Assembly (NCBI GenBank): GCA_031267205.1
Contig: JAIRZN010000109.1
Span: forward strand, 1 to 13,497
DNA length: 13,497 nt
Direction of reading: 5' to 3'
Source: Tannerellaceae bacterium
Lineage (GTDB): Bacteria > Bacteroidota > Bacteroidia > Bacteroidales > Tannerellaceae
Shown: one piece after another, positions 6,707 through 13,497 of the stretch
Layout: every line of letters begins with the position of its first letter
Position numbering within the stretch: the stretch's first letter is position 1
The notes under the pieces: generated by a model
The model's input: the letters and a program-made list of their open reading frames with translations, nothing else
What the model was told of the DNA's origin: nothing
Database searches by the model: none
Program-made: the position numbers and the translations under genes

Positions 6707-7437
6707 AGGCTATGATTTTTGCAGCAGGTCTCGGCACAAGATTACGGCCGCTGACTGATACCATACCCAAGGCGTTGGCCCCATTCTCAGGTAAACCTAT
6801 GCTGGAGCATTTAATAATTAAACTGAAGGCGGCAGGTTTCGACGAAATAGTGATCAACATACACCATTTAGGCGACCAAATCATTGACTTCCTCAAGGCT
6901 AATGATAACTTTGGCCTTATCGTCCATATCTCCGACGAACGGGGATACCTCTTAGATACCGGCGGCGGACTCAAACAGGCCGCCTCGTTCCTGACAGGCA
7001 AGGAGCCGTTCCTTGTTCACAACGTGGACATCATTTCGGATGCGGACTTGGTCGCTTTATACAATAGCCATAATCCCGGCGTTTCCCTTGCTACGCTGCT
7101 TGTAAGCGAACGTGTGACCTCGCGCTACCTTTTGTTTGATAAGGAAGACAAGCTATGCGGCTGGCGTAACCGCGAGACGGGCGAAATCAAGTCGCACTTC
7201 CCGGACTTTTCGCCGAACAAGTATAACGGATATGCCTTTGGAGGCGTACACGTAATGTCGCCCGAAATATTCGGCTGCATGGAAGAATGGACAGGGAAGT
7301 TTTCCATCATTGATTTCTATATCTCCGCCTGCGTGAAGAAACGAATCACGGCCCATTTTGTCCCCGGTATTTCAATCTTTGACATCGGCAGTAACGATTC
7401 GCTGGAAGCTGCGCAGAGACGATTCAAACTCATGTAA
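6703..7437 (+). CDS. murU: MurU-like nucleotidyltransferase (N-acetylmuramate-1-phosphate uridylyltransferase)
   Basis: The 244-residue protein is a sugar-1-phosphate nucleotidyltransferase of MurU size, much shorter than bifunctional GlmU and without a hexapeptide C-terminal domain. It starts with AAGLGTRLRPLTDTIPKALAP (signature from residue 7 to 27, Lys23). LLDTGGG (83-89) corresponds to the ETGGG of MurU, Asp109 in HNVDI is a likely metal ligand, and FDIGS (226-230) supplies a second. GGVHVMSPEIF (180-190) also fits MurU. The known reaction is UTP plus MurNAc-alpha-1-phosphate to UDP-MurNAc, downstream of AmgK. The ATG overlaps the kinase stop in ATGA, which fixes the start and argues for a shared pathway. 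Homologous enzymes can use mannose- or glucose-1-phosphate, so substrate identity rests mainly on the neighbour. Confidence 0.82.
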   Translation: MKAMIFAAGLGTRLRPLTDTIPKALAPFSGKPMLEHLIIKLKAAGFDEIVINIHHLGDQIIDFLKANDNFGLIVHISDERGYLLDTGGGLKQAASFLTGKEPFLVHNVDIISDADLVALYNSHNPGVSLATLLVSERVTSRYLLFDKEDKLCGWRNRETGEIKSHFPDFSPNKYNGYAFGGVHVMSPEIFGCMEEWTGKFSIIDFYISACVKKRITAHFVPGISIFDIGSNDSLEAAQRRFKLM

Positions 7438-7449
7438 ATAAATAAAACT

Positions 7450-8676
7450 ATGCTGGATATACAAGCTATTCGTAAGGATTTCCCTATACTTGGACTTAAG
7501 GTCTACGACAAGCCGCTTATCTATTTCGACAACGCCGCCACTACGCAGAAACCAACAGTGGTCGTGGAAAAAATCAGGGACGGATACTATAATGTGAACG
7601 CTAATATCCACCGGGGAGTACATTTCCTCAGTCAGGCGGCTACCGAAGCGCACGAGGAGGCGCGCCGCAAGGTTCAACAGTTTATAAATGCGCGGTATTC
7701 GCACGAAATAATCTTCACAAGGGGAACGACCGAAGCTATCAACTTAGTCGCTTCGACTTTCGCAGACGCCTTCCTTTCGTCCGGCGACGAGGTGATCATA
7801 TCCGCCATGGAGCATCACTCCAATATCGTTCCCTGGCAGATACAGGCGGCAGGGAAGGATATAGCGGTCAAGGTCGTCCCTGTCGACGAGAAGGGCGAGC
7901 TCTGCATGGACGCTTACCGCCGCCTGTTCTCGGAAAAAACAAAGCTGGTCGCCGTCGCTCATGTGTCTAATGTTCTGGGAACGGTTAACCCGGTAGAAGA
8001 TATTATTGCAACGGCGCACAACCACAATGTCCCTGTGTTGATAGACGGAGCGCAGGCCGTACCTCATATGCGCATCGACGTCGAAAGACTCGACGTCGAC
8101 TTCTACGTCTTTTCCGCACACAAAATATATGGCCCTACCGGAATCGGCGCGCTCTACGGGAAGGAAGAATGGTTAGACAAACTCCCCCCTTATCAGGGAG
8201 GAGGCGAGATGATAGCCTCCGTCTCCTTCGAAAAGACCGTTTTCAACGAGCTGCCTTTTAAATTTGAAGCCGGCACACCCGATTACATCGGCAGCACGGC
8301 CTTTGCCGAAGCCTTGCGTTACGTGGAAGGCATAGGTATGGAGCGGATAGCCGCTTACGAACAGGAACTGCTGCGTTATGCTACGGAGAAGGTGCAATCG
8401 CTCGACATCCCCGTCCGTATATTCGGCAGGGCAGGGCATAAAAGCAGCGTATTGTCTTTCCTGGCAGGCGACATACATCATTACGATATGGGAATGTTAC
8501 TCGACCGGCTTGGGATTGCCGTGCGTACAGGACACCATTGCGCACAGCCTTTGATGCAGGCGCTGGGTATCGAAGGAACTGTCAGGGCGTCGTTCGCTTT
8601 CTACAATACAAAAGAAGAGATAGACGCCTTCGCCGACGGCTTGGAGCGGGTTATTAAAATGCTGACGAAAAGATAA
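7450..8676 (+). CDS. sufS: Cysteine desulfurase SufS
   Basis: The 408-residue PLP enzyme takes sulfur from cysteine as a persulfide for Fe-S cluster assembly. It has the group II (SufS) layout: FDNAATTQKP (26-35), TRGTTEAIN (90-98), MEHHSNIVPW (120-129) with His123 stacking on PLP, VLIDGAQAVPH (196-206), the Schiff-base Lys225 in SAHKIYGPTG (222-231), and the active-site Cys364 in RTGHHCAQP (359-367). These positions agree with E. coli SufS (His123, Lys226, Cys364). It begins 12 bases after the MurU-like gene and ends 5 bases before rnhB, so it lies inside this operon. The SufBCD scaffold genes that usually accompany it are not in the window. Confidence 0.96.
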   Translation: MLDIQAIRKDFPILGLKVYDKPLIYFDNAATTQKPTVVVEKIRDGYYNVNANIHRGVHFLSQAATEAHEEARRKVQQFINARYSHEIIFTRGTTEAINLVASTFADAFLSSGDEVIISAMEHHSNIVPWQIQAAGKDIAVKVVPVDEKGELCMDAYRRLFSEKTKLVAVAHVSNVLGTVNPVEDIIATAHNHNVPVLIDGAQAVPHMRIDVERLDVDFYVFSAHKIYGPTGIGALYGKEEWLDKLPPYQGGGEMIASVSFEKTVFNELPFKFEAGTPDYIGSTAFAEALRYVEGIGMERIAAYEQELLRYATEKVQSLDIPVRIFGRAGHKSSVLSFLAGDIHHYDMGMLLDRLGIAVRTGHHCAQPLMQALGIEGTVRASFAFYNTKEEIDAFADGLERVIKMLTKR

Positions 8677-8681
8677 CGGAT

Positions 8682-9341
8682 ATGCTGTTGCCTTACTTGG
8701 AGACGGGCCGCGTAGAAGCCGGTTGCGACGAGGCTGGGCGGGGTTGCCTGGCAGGGGCGGTTTTCGCGGCGGCCGTCATTCTTCCACAGGATTTCCGCCA
8801 TGAATGGATGAACGACAGCAAGCAGTTGACGGAAAAGCAACGATACCGGCTACGCCCCATCATAGAGCGCGAGGCCCTCGCCTGGGCAATAGGCATAGCC
8901 ACGCCGGAAGAGATAGACGAGAGGAACATCCTCAACGCTTCCTTCCTGGCGATGCACCGTGCGGTCGATAGATTATCGCTGATACCCGCCCATCTGCTGA
9001 TAGACGGCAATCGCTTCCGCCCCTATCCCGGAATATCTCATACTACTATTGTGAAAGGCGACGCCAAATATTTAAGCATCGCCGCGGCATCTATTCTTGC
9101 GAAGACATACCGCGACGATTATATGCTTGGCTTGGATAAGGAATATCCCGCCTACGGATGGAAAGAAAACAAAGGCTACCCCACCCCTGCGCACCGCCGT
9201 GCGATACTCTCGCACGGCATCACGGCTTATCATCGCCAAACCTTCACCCTCCTCCCCAAAGGCAAGTTTACGGATAGCGCAGCCGGAGAATCGTGCGGCC
9301 GCTTAATCCCTGCGCAGGAATATCATGATGTAATAAGCTAA
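8682..9341 (+). CDS. rnhB: Ribonuclease HII
   Basis: The 219-residue enzyme cleaves RNA in RNA/DNA hybrids and starts removal of single ribonucleotides from DNA. The catalytic acidic residues are Asp16 and Glu17 (GCDEAGRGCLAG), Asp108 (LLIDGN) and Asp127 (VKGDAKY), nearly identical in position to E. coli RnhB. NDSKQLTEKQR (44-54) and ENKGYPTPAHRRAI (162-175) are other family signatures. The family core ends near residue 195; the last 20 or so residues (KFTDSAAGESCGRLIP onward) are an extension without family features. The last 39 bases overlap the 3' end of the convergent zinc peptidase gene. The ATG at 8682 gives the usual short N-terminus before the DEAGRG motif and a 5-base gap from sufS. 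Confidence 0.95.
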   Translation: MLLPYLETGRVEAGCDEAGRGCLAGAVFAAAVILPQDFRHEWMNDSKQLTEKQRYRLRPIIEREALAWAIGIATPEEIDERNILNASFLAMHRAVDRLSLIPAHLLIDGNRFRPYPGISHTTIVKGDAKYLSIAAASILAKTYRDDYMLGLDKEYPAYGWKENKGYPTPAHRRAILSHGITAYHRQTFTLLPKGKFTDSAAGESCGRLIPAQEYHDVIS

Positions 9342-9986
9342 TGTGGCCAATGAGCCAAGGGCGGCGACAACATAGGTGTAGGCTGCCGAACGCAGGGCGT
9401 CGACCGCTTTGTCGTAGGTTTGGCTGTTGGTAATCCCGCTCCGGCTCAACCATACTACGGCGCGCTGGCTGGCATTTATTTCTACCGGTAAGGTTATAAA
9501 ACTGAATAGCGTAGTGGCGGCAAACAAGACAATGCCGAAAAGCATCAGTTGAGGAAAGGTATTAAGCAGAAGCATACCGCCCAGCAATATCCAGGTCATT
9601 ATATTGGACGAGAAACTGACAATAGGCACTAAGGCCGAACGCATCTTCAGCGGTGCGTAGCTGACGGCGTGCTGCACGGCGTGACCGCATTCGTGCGCTG
9701 CAACGGCGGCTGCGGCTATGCTATTGCTTCCATAGACGGACTCGCTGAGGTTTACCGTCTTGTCGGCAGGATTATAGTGGTCGGTCAGACGGCCGGGCGT
9801 CGAGATAACCTTTACGTCGTATATCCCGTTATCGCGCAGCATCTTTTCCGCGACGTCCCTTCCCGTCATACCGCTGGGAATAGGAATGCGTGAATACTTT
9901 TCAAATTTGCTCTTCAGGTTATGGGATACCAACCAGCTCAGAAGAGCTATACCAATAAATAAACTCCAATAAAGCGTCATAATCAT
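9303..9986 (-). CDS. Membrane zinc metallopeptidase, YugP/PF04298 family
   Basis: This 227-residue protein opens with a membrane segment (about residues 3-20), followed by a cytoplasmic or periplasmic domain and hydrophobic segments at about 116-140, 145-166 and 203-224. HECGH at 98-102 is the HExxH-like zinc motif with catalytic Glu99, and Glu169 in LPVEINAS is the probable third ligand. PSGMTGRDVAEKML (37-50) and DHYNPADKTVNLSE (69-82) are conserved family stretches. The family is annotated as neutral zinc peptidase; the substrate is unknown. The start at 9986 could alternatively be Met3. It lies 80 bases after purA, with only a weak -7 match (TATCTTTT, 10010-10003), so it may be read through from purA. 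Its end overlaps rnhB by 39 bases. Confidence 0.9.
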   Translation of the reverse strand: MIMTLYWSLFIGIALLSWLVSHNLKSKFEKYSRIPIPSGMTGRDVAEKMLRDNGIYDVKVISTPGRLTDHYNPADKTVNLSESVYGSNSIAAAAVAAHECGHAVQHAVSYAPLKMRSALVPIVSFSSNIMTWILLGGMLLLNTFPQLMLFGIVLFAATTLFSFITLPVEINASQRAVVWLSRSGITNSQTYDKAVDALRSAAYTYVVAALGSLATLAYYIMIFLRRD

Positions 9987-10066
9987 TCGTTTTTAAGTTT
10001 TAAAAAGATAAACAAAAAGCCTGCCACAGCACGGACGGCGGTAAATACGTCATGGAAACCGGCCGT

Positions 10067-11338
10067 TCAACTGTCTTCCGTGTAACGTATGATGGTCTGT
10101 TCGCGATCCGGCCCTACGGATACAATCTTGACCGGGACTTCCAGCTCTTCTTCCAAGAAGGAGAGATAGGCGTTAAATTCCTCCGGAAATTCGTCCTCGC
10201 TCCGCATTGAGGTCATTGCAGTCTGCCATCCGGGTAGTTCAACATAGACGGGGTTAAGATCGCCGGTTGCTTCGTAGGGGAAAATTGTCGTTTCCTCGCC
10301 GCCGACCGTATAGGCTACGCAGGCTTTGATGGTGTCGAACGTATCAAGTACGTCGCTCTTCATCATAATAAGCTGGGTCACGCCGTTTATCATGACGGCA
10401 TACCTGAGGGCCACCAGGTCTATCCATCCGCAGCGGCGTTTGCGCCCTGTCACGGAGCCGTACTCGTTACCTTCACGGCGCATCGTCTCGCCGGTTTCGT
10501 CGAACAGCTCCGTCGGGAACGGGCCGCTGCCTACGCGCGTGCAATAGGCCTTGAAGATTCCGTATACCTCGCCTATGCTGTGCGGGGATACGCCCAATCC
10601 TGTGCAGCATCCGGCGCAAACGGTGCTGGATGAAGTGACAAAGGGATACGAGCCGAAATCAATGTCCAGCATCGTGCCTTGAGCGCCTTCTGCCAGCACC
10701 GTCTTTCCTTCCTTCAGGTAACTGTTGACGAGATGCTCGCTGTCGATGAAGTCGAACCGTTTAAGGTAGTCCAGAGCGTCGAGCCATTCGGCTTCTAAGG
10801 ATTCCATGTCGTAGGCGAAGTTCAGCGAACGCAGTATAGCTTCGTGCCTTGCCTTGGCCGCTTGGTATTTGGCTTCAAAGTCGTGCAAATCGCCTACGCG
10901 AAGTCCGTTGCGACTGATCTTGTCCGTATACGCCGGGCCTATGCCCTTGCCTGTGGTGCCGATCTTGCCGGAGCCTTTGGCGGCTTCGTAGGCGGTGTCG
11001 AGCAGGCGGTGTGTGGGTAGGATCAGATGGGCTTTCTTCGATATGGACAGCCGTCTTGTCAGGTCGTGCCCGGAGGCGGCCAGAGCTTCGGCTTCCTGCT
11101 TGAAGAGCAAGGGGTCGAGTACTACGCCGTTGCCGATTATGTTTGTTTTTCCTCCTTGGAATATGCCGGAGGGGATTGAGCGTAAAACGTACTTGTGTCC
11201 TTCAAATTCCAACGTATGCCCCGCGTTGGGGCCTCCCTGGAAACGGGCTATCACGTCGTAGGCGGGCGTGAGCACGTCGACTATCTTTCCTTTTCCTTCG
11301 TCTCCCCACTGGAGCCCTAATAATACATCTACTTTCAT
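10067..11338 (-). CDS. purA: Adenylosuccinate synthetase
   Basis: PurA joins IMP and aspartate using GTP to form adenylosuccinate, the first committed step to AMP. With the ATG at 11338 the protein is 423 residues, the usual length. Visible motifs are WGDEGKGK (11-18, Asp13), FQGGPNAGHTL (33-43, catalytic His41 as in E. coli), the TTGKGIGPAYTDK signature and the C-terminal VSVGPDREQTI. The frame stays open upstream to 11536, but those 66 residues would be read through the fur gene, are low-complexity and Gln/Lys-rich, and have no counterpart in PurA; MKVDVLLGLQWGDEG is the normal N-terminus. The gene starts 8 bases after the Fur-like stop, so the two form an operon. Confidence 0.97.
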   Translation of the reverse strand: MKVDVLLGLQWGDEGKGKIVDVLTPAYDVIARFQGGPNAGHTLEFEGHKYVLRSIPSGIFQGGKTNIIGNGVVLDPLLFKQEAEALAASGHDLTRRLSISKKAHLILPTHRLLDTAYEAAKGSGKIGTTGKGIGPAYTDKISRNGLRVGDLHDFEAKYQAAKARHEAILRSLNFAYDMESLEAEWLDALDYLKRFDFIDSEHLVNSYLKEGKTVLAEGAQGTMLDIDFGSYPFVTSSSTVCAGCCTGLGVSPHSIGEVYGIFKAYCTRVGSGPFPTELFDETGETMRREGNEYGSVTGRKRRCGWIDLVALRYAVMINGVTQLIMMKSDVLDTFDTIKACVAYTVGGEETTIFPYEATGDLNPVYVELPGWQTAMTSMRSEDEFPEEFNAYLSFLEEELEVPVKIVSVGPDREQTIIRYTEDS

Positions 11339-11346
11339 GCTTTGTT

Positions 11347-11895
11347 TCATTTTTCGCTGTTGTTGCTGTTTGATTGGGATTTGTTTTTTTGAGCGTCCTT
11401 CTGCATTTTGTTCTTGCACCGCCCGCACATGCCGTATACGTATGAACACAGGTACTCCGGAGTGAACCGGCTCTTTAACGTGGTTACATTGTTTTTCAGG
11501 AACGGGGGATGCTTCACCTCGCGTATGCAATAGCATTGGGTGCAGATGAAATGCAGGTGCGATTCGGCCTTCTTCCTCAGTTCGTACATCACCGGTATGG
11601 GCGGTATGTGGGGGTGGTGTGAGATAAGTCCCGAATCAAAATGATGGCGTACGATAATCTTCGCCTCGATCAGGATATTCAGCGTATTGTACAGGGTGGC
11701 TTTGCTGACGCGGAACTTGGTATTATCCAGCCTGGCGTGGAGCATATTTATATCAAAATGCCCTTTGAAAGCGCATATCTCGTTGAGAATAGCGTCTCTC
11801 TCCCCCGTTTTCCGCCGTCCCCCGTCCGCATCTCTTTTTTCTTTCAAGTAAGAGGAGAAGCCGTCATATATTTCTTTGTAAACTTTGTTTTCCAT
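11347..11895 (-). CDS. Fur-family metal-dependent transcriptional regulator
   Basis: With the ATG at 11895 the product is 182 residues. An N-terminal winged-helix domain is followed by a dimerisation domain. RVSKATLYNTLNIL (62-75) is the recognition helix. Two CxxC pairs, Cys118/Cys121 (HFICTQC) and Cys157/Cys160 (CGRC), form the structural zinc site. His93, His94 and His96 lie in an extra loop between the wing strand RHHF and MYEL, a variation on the usual layout. The C-terminal 20 residues are Lys/Gln/Asn/Ser-rich and likely disordered. A GTG at 11970 overlapping the upstream stop would add 25 residues, but these have no Fur counterpart, and a perfect -7 element sits at 11920-11927 just before the ATG. 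Which metal or signal it senses (iron, zinc, manganese, peroxide) cannot be read from sequence. Located 8 bases before purA. Confidence 0.88.
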   Translation of the reverse strand: MENKVYKEIYDGFSSYLKEKRDADGGRRKTGERDAILNEICAFKGHFDINMLHARLDNTKFRVSKATLYNTLNILIEAKIIVRHHFDSGLISHHPHIPPIPVMYELRKKAESHLHFICTQCYCIREVKHPPFLKNNVTTLKSRFTPEYLCSYVYGMCGRCKNKMQKDAQKNKSQSNSNNSEK

Positions 11896-11919
11896 TCTTC
11901 CTGTATGACACCTGAACGG

Positions 11920-11927
11920 CAAAGTTA
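11920..11927 (-). promoter_or_regulatory. -7 element for the fur-purA operon
   Basis: The minus strand reads TAACTTTG, an exact match to TAnnTTTG, ending 24 bases before the ATG at 11895. No clear TTG occurs 19-21 bases upstream. It lies between the alternative GTG (11970) and the ATG, so it supports the ATG as the start. Confidence 0.5.
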
Positions 11928-11966
11928 GCCAAAAAATCTTCGGATACGCCGCCGGCGCTTTCAAAA

Positions 11967-13133
11967 TCACTTCTTATACTTCAACAGCATAATCACCGGA
12001 TTAGATTCCCCGTCGAGCCCGGCGGCTATTTCTGCGAGACGGCCTCTTAGCTTGCCGTTCTCATAGTCTTCGATCAGGTCGGGGGCTTGTATGCTTATGT
12101 AGGCTGCTATCTCGCCGTTTACGGGGTTTGACCTGTTAATCTCTACGGGTCTGTTATCCGTATAGTCGTCATTGTAGACGGTGTACTCGAAGAGGGCGTC
12201 TTCCTCTTTGTCGTACATCAGATGAGTTGCCGGGAATAAATCCCTGCCCAGTTCGGATTCTATCTTCACAACATCCATGAAGTAATAACGGTCGGTAAAC
12301 ATGCTCGGAAGGAGAAATATCCTCGTGTCCATCGAAACAGGCGGAGTCCTTACTATAAAGGGCGTCAGAGTGTGGTCGGGCCGGTATCTATACACGGTGT
12401 CGGATGACTGTTCCACAAGTATCCAGCTCTCAATATACGGAATCAGTCCCTTATACATATCAGGAGCATAATAATAGGAGCCGTAACGCTCGTCTTCAAA
12501 TTCCGCGCGCATGTTTATATCATCTTTAGCCTGAATTTGAATATTTCCCCTAAGACTTCCGTCCGCTTTTGATATAATCGCAAACGGAACCTTCCTGTCA
12601 ACCTTCTGCCAACTGTTATTGCCTATCAGATGGTCACGGTCAAAGTTATACATATACTCCACATTAATAGAATCATCATGCCTGATAACCCGTTTAAAAT
12701 TCCCGTCCAAATCGTAGACCAATATTCTGCGCGAAGGACGGTCATTGACAAATATTTCACCCCTGTCTTCATCGAGGACAATGCCCGTATAAACGGTATA
12801 CTCCTCGCCACCTTGCCCGTAGCGGTTTATCCTTTTTATGGCCCTCCCGCTACGGTCGAAGATAAAGATATTCCCATCCTGCGAACGATTCCTCAATATT
12901 ATCATACTCCCGGTGACGTCCCGCACTAAATCCTGGCAAACAAACTCGTCGTTAGTTTCCAGCGCAACATACTCCACGTCCATAAAGTCCTGGAGGATGA
13001 GTTCTTTCTTCGGGTAGCTTGCCGTGACGTCGACGGTGATGACGCCGTCGTTTGTGATGCCTGATTTTTTGCATCCTGCGCATCCTGCGATTATGAACAG
13101 GATAGTCGTTGCGATTGTTAGTAGTCTTTTCAT
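11967..13133 (-). CDS. 6-bladed beta-propeller lipoprotein of unknown function
   Basis: The 388-residue protein begins MKRLLTIATT with a hydrophobic stretch and lipobox IIAGC (Cys18), so it is exported and lipid-anchored. After an acidic and hydrophobic linker the protein follows the Bacteroidetes 6-bladed beta-propeller pattern (PF17170-like). VEYVALETNDE (53-63) is the characteristic start, followed by repeats of the type GNIFIFDRSGRAIKRINRYGQGGEEY (87-112) and RRILVYDLDGNFKRVI (135-150), each a strand-DxxG-strand blade edge. Later blades are less regular, with a W and Y-rich stretch at 215-245. Such proteins are abundant in Bacteroidales and their ligand is usually unknown. A -7 element precedes the start, and 71 bases separate its stop from the Fur ATG. 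Confidence 0.8.
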   Translation of the reverse strand: MKRLLTIATTILFIIAGCAGCKKSGITNDGVITVDVTASYPKKELILQDFMDVEYVALETNDEFVCQDLVRDVTGSMIILRNRSQDGNIFIFDRSGRAIKRINRYGQGGEEYTVYTGIVLDEDRGEIFVNDRPSRRILVYDLDGNFKRVIRHDDSINVEYMYNFDRDHLIGNNSWQKVDRKVPFAIISKADGSLRGNIQIQAKDDINMRAEFEDERYGSYYYAPDMYKGLIPYIESWILVEQSSDTVYRYRPDHTLTPFIVRTPPVSMDTRIFLLPSMFTDRYYFMDVVKIESELGRDLFPATHLMYDKEEDALFEYTVYNDDYTDNRPVEINRSNPVNGEIAAYISIQAPDLIEDYENGKLRGRLAEIAAGLDGESNPVIMLLKYKK

Positions 13134-13163
13134 TGCGTTTTTACTATTTATAGTTTATACGGG

Positions 13164-13171
13164 CAAATGTA
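13164..13171 (-). promoter_or_regulatory. -7 element for the propeller lipoprotein gene
   Basis: The minus strand reads TACATTTG, an exact TAnnTTTG match, about 30 bases upstream of the ATG at 13133. A matching TTG 19-21 bases upstream is not seen, so activity may rely on another factor or an extended element. Confidence 0.5.
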
Positions 13172-13296
13172 TATAAAATATGTATCCATAAGTTCTTTGG
13201 ACGAAAAAGACCGGTAGGATGGCGTCCATACCAATTGGATGAAGTTATGTATTTGCACGGGAATGATTCCGGTCGCCGGAAGAGGCGCTGTCGGTC

Positions 13297-13410
13297 GTCG
13301 GCAGACTTCCCAAAATTTGGTAACCGTGTTTTCACTCGTCGGCAGACTTACCAAATTTTGGTAAGTCTGTTTTCACCTGTCGGCAGACTTACCAAAATTT
13401 GGGAGTATAT
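13297..13410. repeat. 41-base tandem repeat (nearly 3 copies) containing a palindrome
   Basis: GTCGGCAGACTT begins at 13297, 13338 and 13379, an exact 41-base period. Each unit contains a CCAAA(A)TTTGG core. The middle unit (13343-13369) is a near-perfect 27-base palindrome, CAGACTTACC...GGTAAGTCTG with 10-base arms matching perfectly. The outer units are half-broken on their outer sides (CTTCCC on the left of unit 1, GGGAG on the right of unit 3), so the array as a whole is roughly mirror-symmetric. Four helical turns between centres would place bound dimers on one face. It lies 126-240 bases upstream of the propeller -7 element. Confidence 0.85.
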
Positions 13411-13435
13411 CTGAGGTTTGCGGGATGATGTCCCC

Positions 13436-13474
13436 TTAAAATGAAAAAGCCCCCGGCATCACGCAGGGAGCTTT
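13436..13474 (-). terminator. Rho-independent terminator on the minus strand
   Basis: Read on the minus strand, AAAGCTCCC (13474-13466) pairs with GGGGGCTTT (13454-13446) with one G-U pair around an 11-base loop, followed by TTTTTCATTTT. This is a good intrinsic terminator for a minus-strand gene whose coding region lies beyond 13497. Confidence 0.7.
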
Positions 13475-13497
13475 CTATAAATTACAACAGAACGACC

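Larger units (their letters stand above)
13134..13497. other. Intergenic region with promoter, tandem palindromes and a terminator
   Basis: No gene is supported here. The stretch holds the propeller promoter (13164-13171), a 41-base tandem repeat array (13297-13410) and a minus-strand terminator (13436-13474). Short minus-strand frames at 13144-13354 run through promoter and repeats in two different phases and show no domain. Confidence 0.7.

Noticed and set aside
9987..10066. Terminator after purA (GCCGTCC...GGCAGGC followed by TTTTT on the minus strand)
   Set aside because: The stem is interrupted by a 2x2 mismatch and is weak, so termination before the zinc peptidase gene is not supported.
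11339..11536. 66-residue N-terminal extension of PurA
   Set aside because: It overlaps the Fur-like coding sequence in another frame, is low-complexity, and PurA proteins begin at the MKVDVLLG position.
11896..11970. GTG start for the Fur-like protein overlapping the propeller stop
   Set aside because: The added 25 residues have no Fur counterpart and an exact promoter element lies between the GTG and the ATG. Coupling through the GTGA overlap cannot be fully excluded.
13144..13354. Two short minus-strand frames upstream of the propeller gene
   Set aside because: They run through the promoter and the tandem repeats, overlap each other in different frames, and show no recognisable domain.
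13297..13410. CRISPR array
   Set aside because: The 41-base units are contiguous tandem copies with no unique spacers, and no cas gene is present.

Overview
The window looks like chromosomal DNA of a Bacteroidota member, most likely order Bacteroidales. The evidence is a 6-bladed beta-propeller lipoprotein, an N-terminal kinase fused to a RapZ C-terminal domain, a Fur-like regulator next to purA, the absence of clear Shine-Dalgarno sequences, and several matches to the Bacteroidetes -7 promoter element TAnnTTTG. Nothing in the sequence allows a genus call.

Layout. Positions 1-864 carry no credible gene. They hold a cluster of GC-rich, REP-like palindromic repeats, and the last copy of that family runs into the 3' end of a small lipoprotein gene (865-1371, minus). 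Next comes a compact minus-strand operon (5128 down to 1651): an aminopeptidase P, a gamma-class carbonic anhydrase-like protein and a membrane-anchored serine hydrolase of the beta-lactamase fold, with gaps of only 4 and 6 bases. A divergent intergenic region (5129-5275) separates it from a plus-strand operon (5276-9341). That operon encodes an AmgK-like sugar kinase fused to a RapZ C-terminal domain, a MurU-like nucleotidyltransferase (4-base overlap), the cysteine desulfurase SufS and ribonuclease HII. The ribonuclease HII gene overlaps tail-to-tail with a minus-strand membrane zinc peptidase (YugP/PF04298 type). Upstream of the peptidase on the minus strand lie purA, a Fur-family regulator and a 6-bladed beta-propeller lipoprotein. 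The right end holds a 41-base tandem repeat built around a palindrome, and a minus-strand terminator for a gene outside the window.

How the genes may work together. AmgK phosphorylates the anomeric position of N-acetylmuramate (and GlcNAc), and MurU turns MurNAc-1-phosphate into UDP-MurNAc. Together they recycle peptidoglycan sugar while bypassing the fosfomycin-sensitive de novo route. Here the kinase also carries the domain that in enteric RapZ senses glucosamine-6-phosphate and binds small RNA. This suggests a kinase tied to an amino-sugar sensor, and it is the most interesting item in the window. The other genes are mainly housekeeping (purine synthesis, Fe-S sulfur supply, RNA/DNA hybrid repair, peptide breakdown). 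Two lipoproteins and the repeat arrays are the variable parts.
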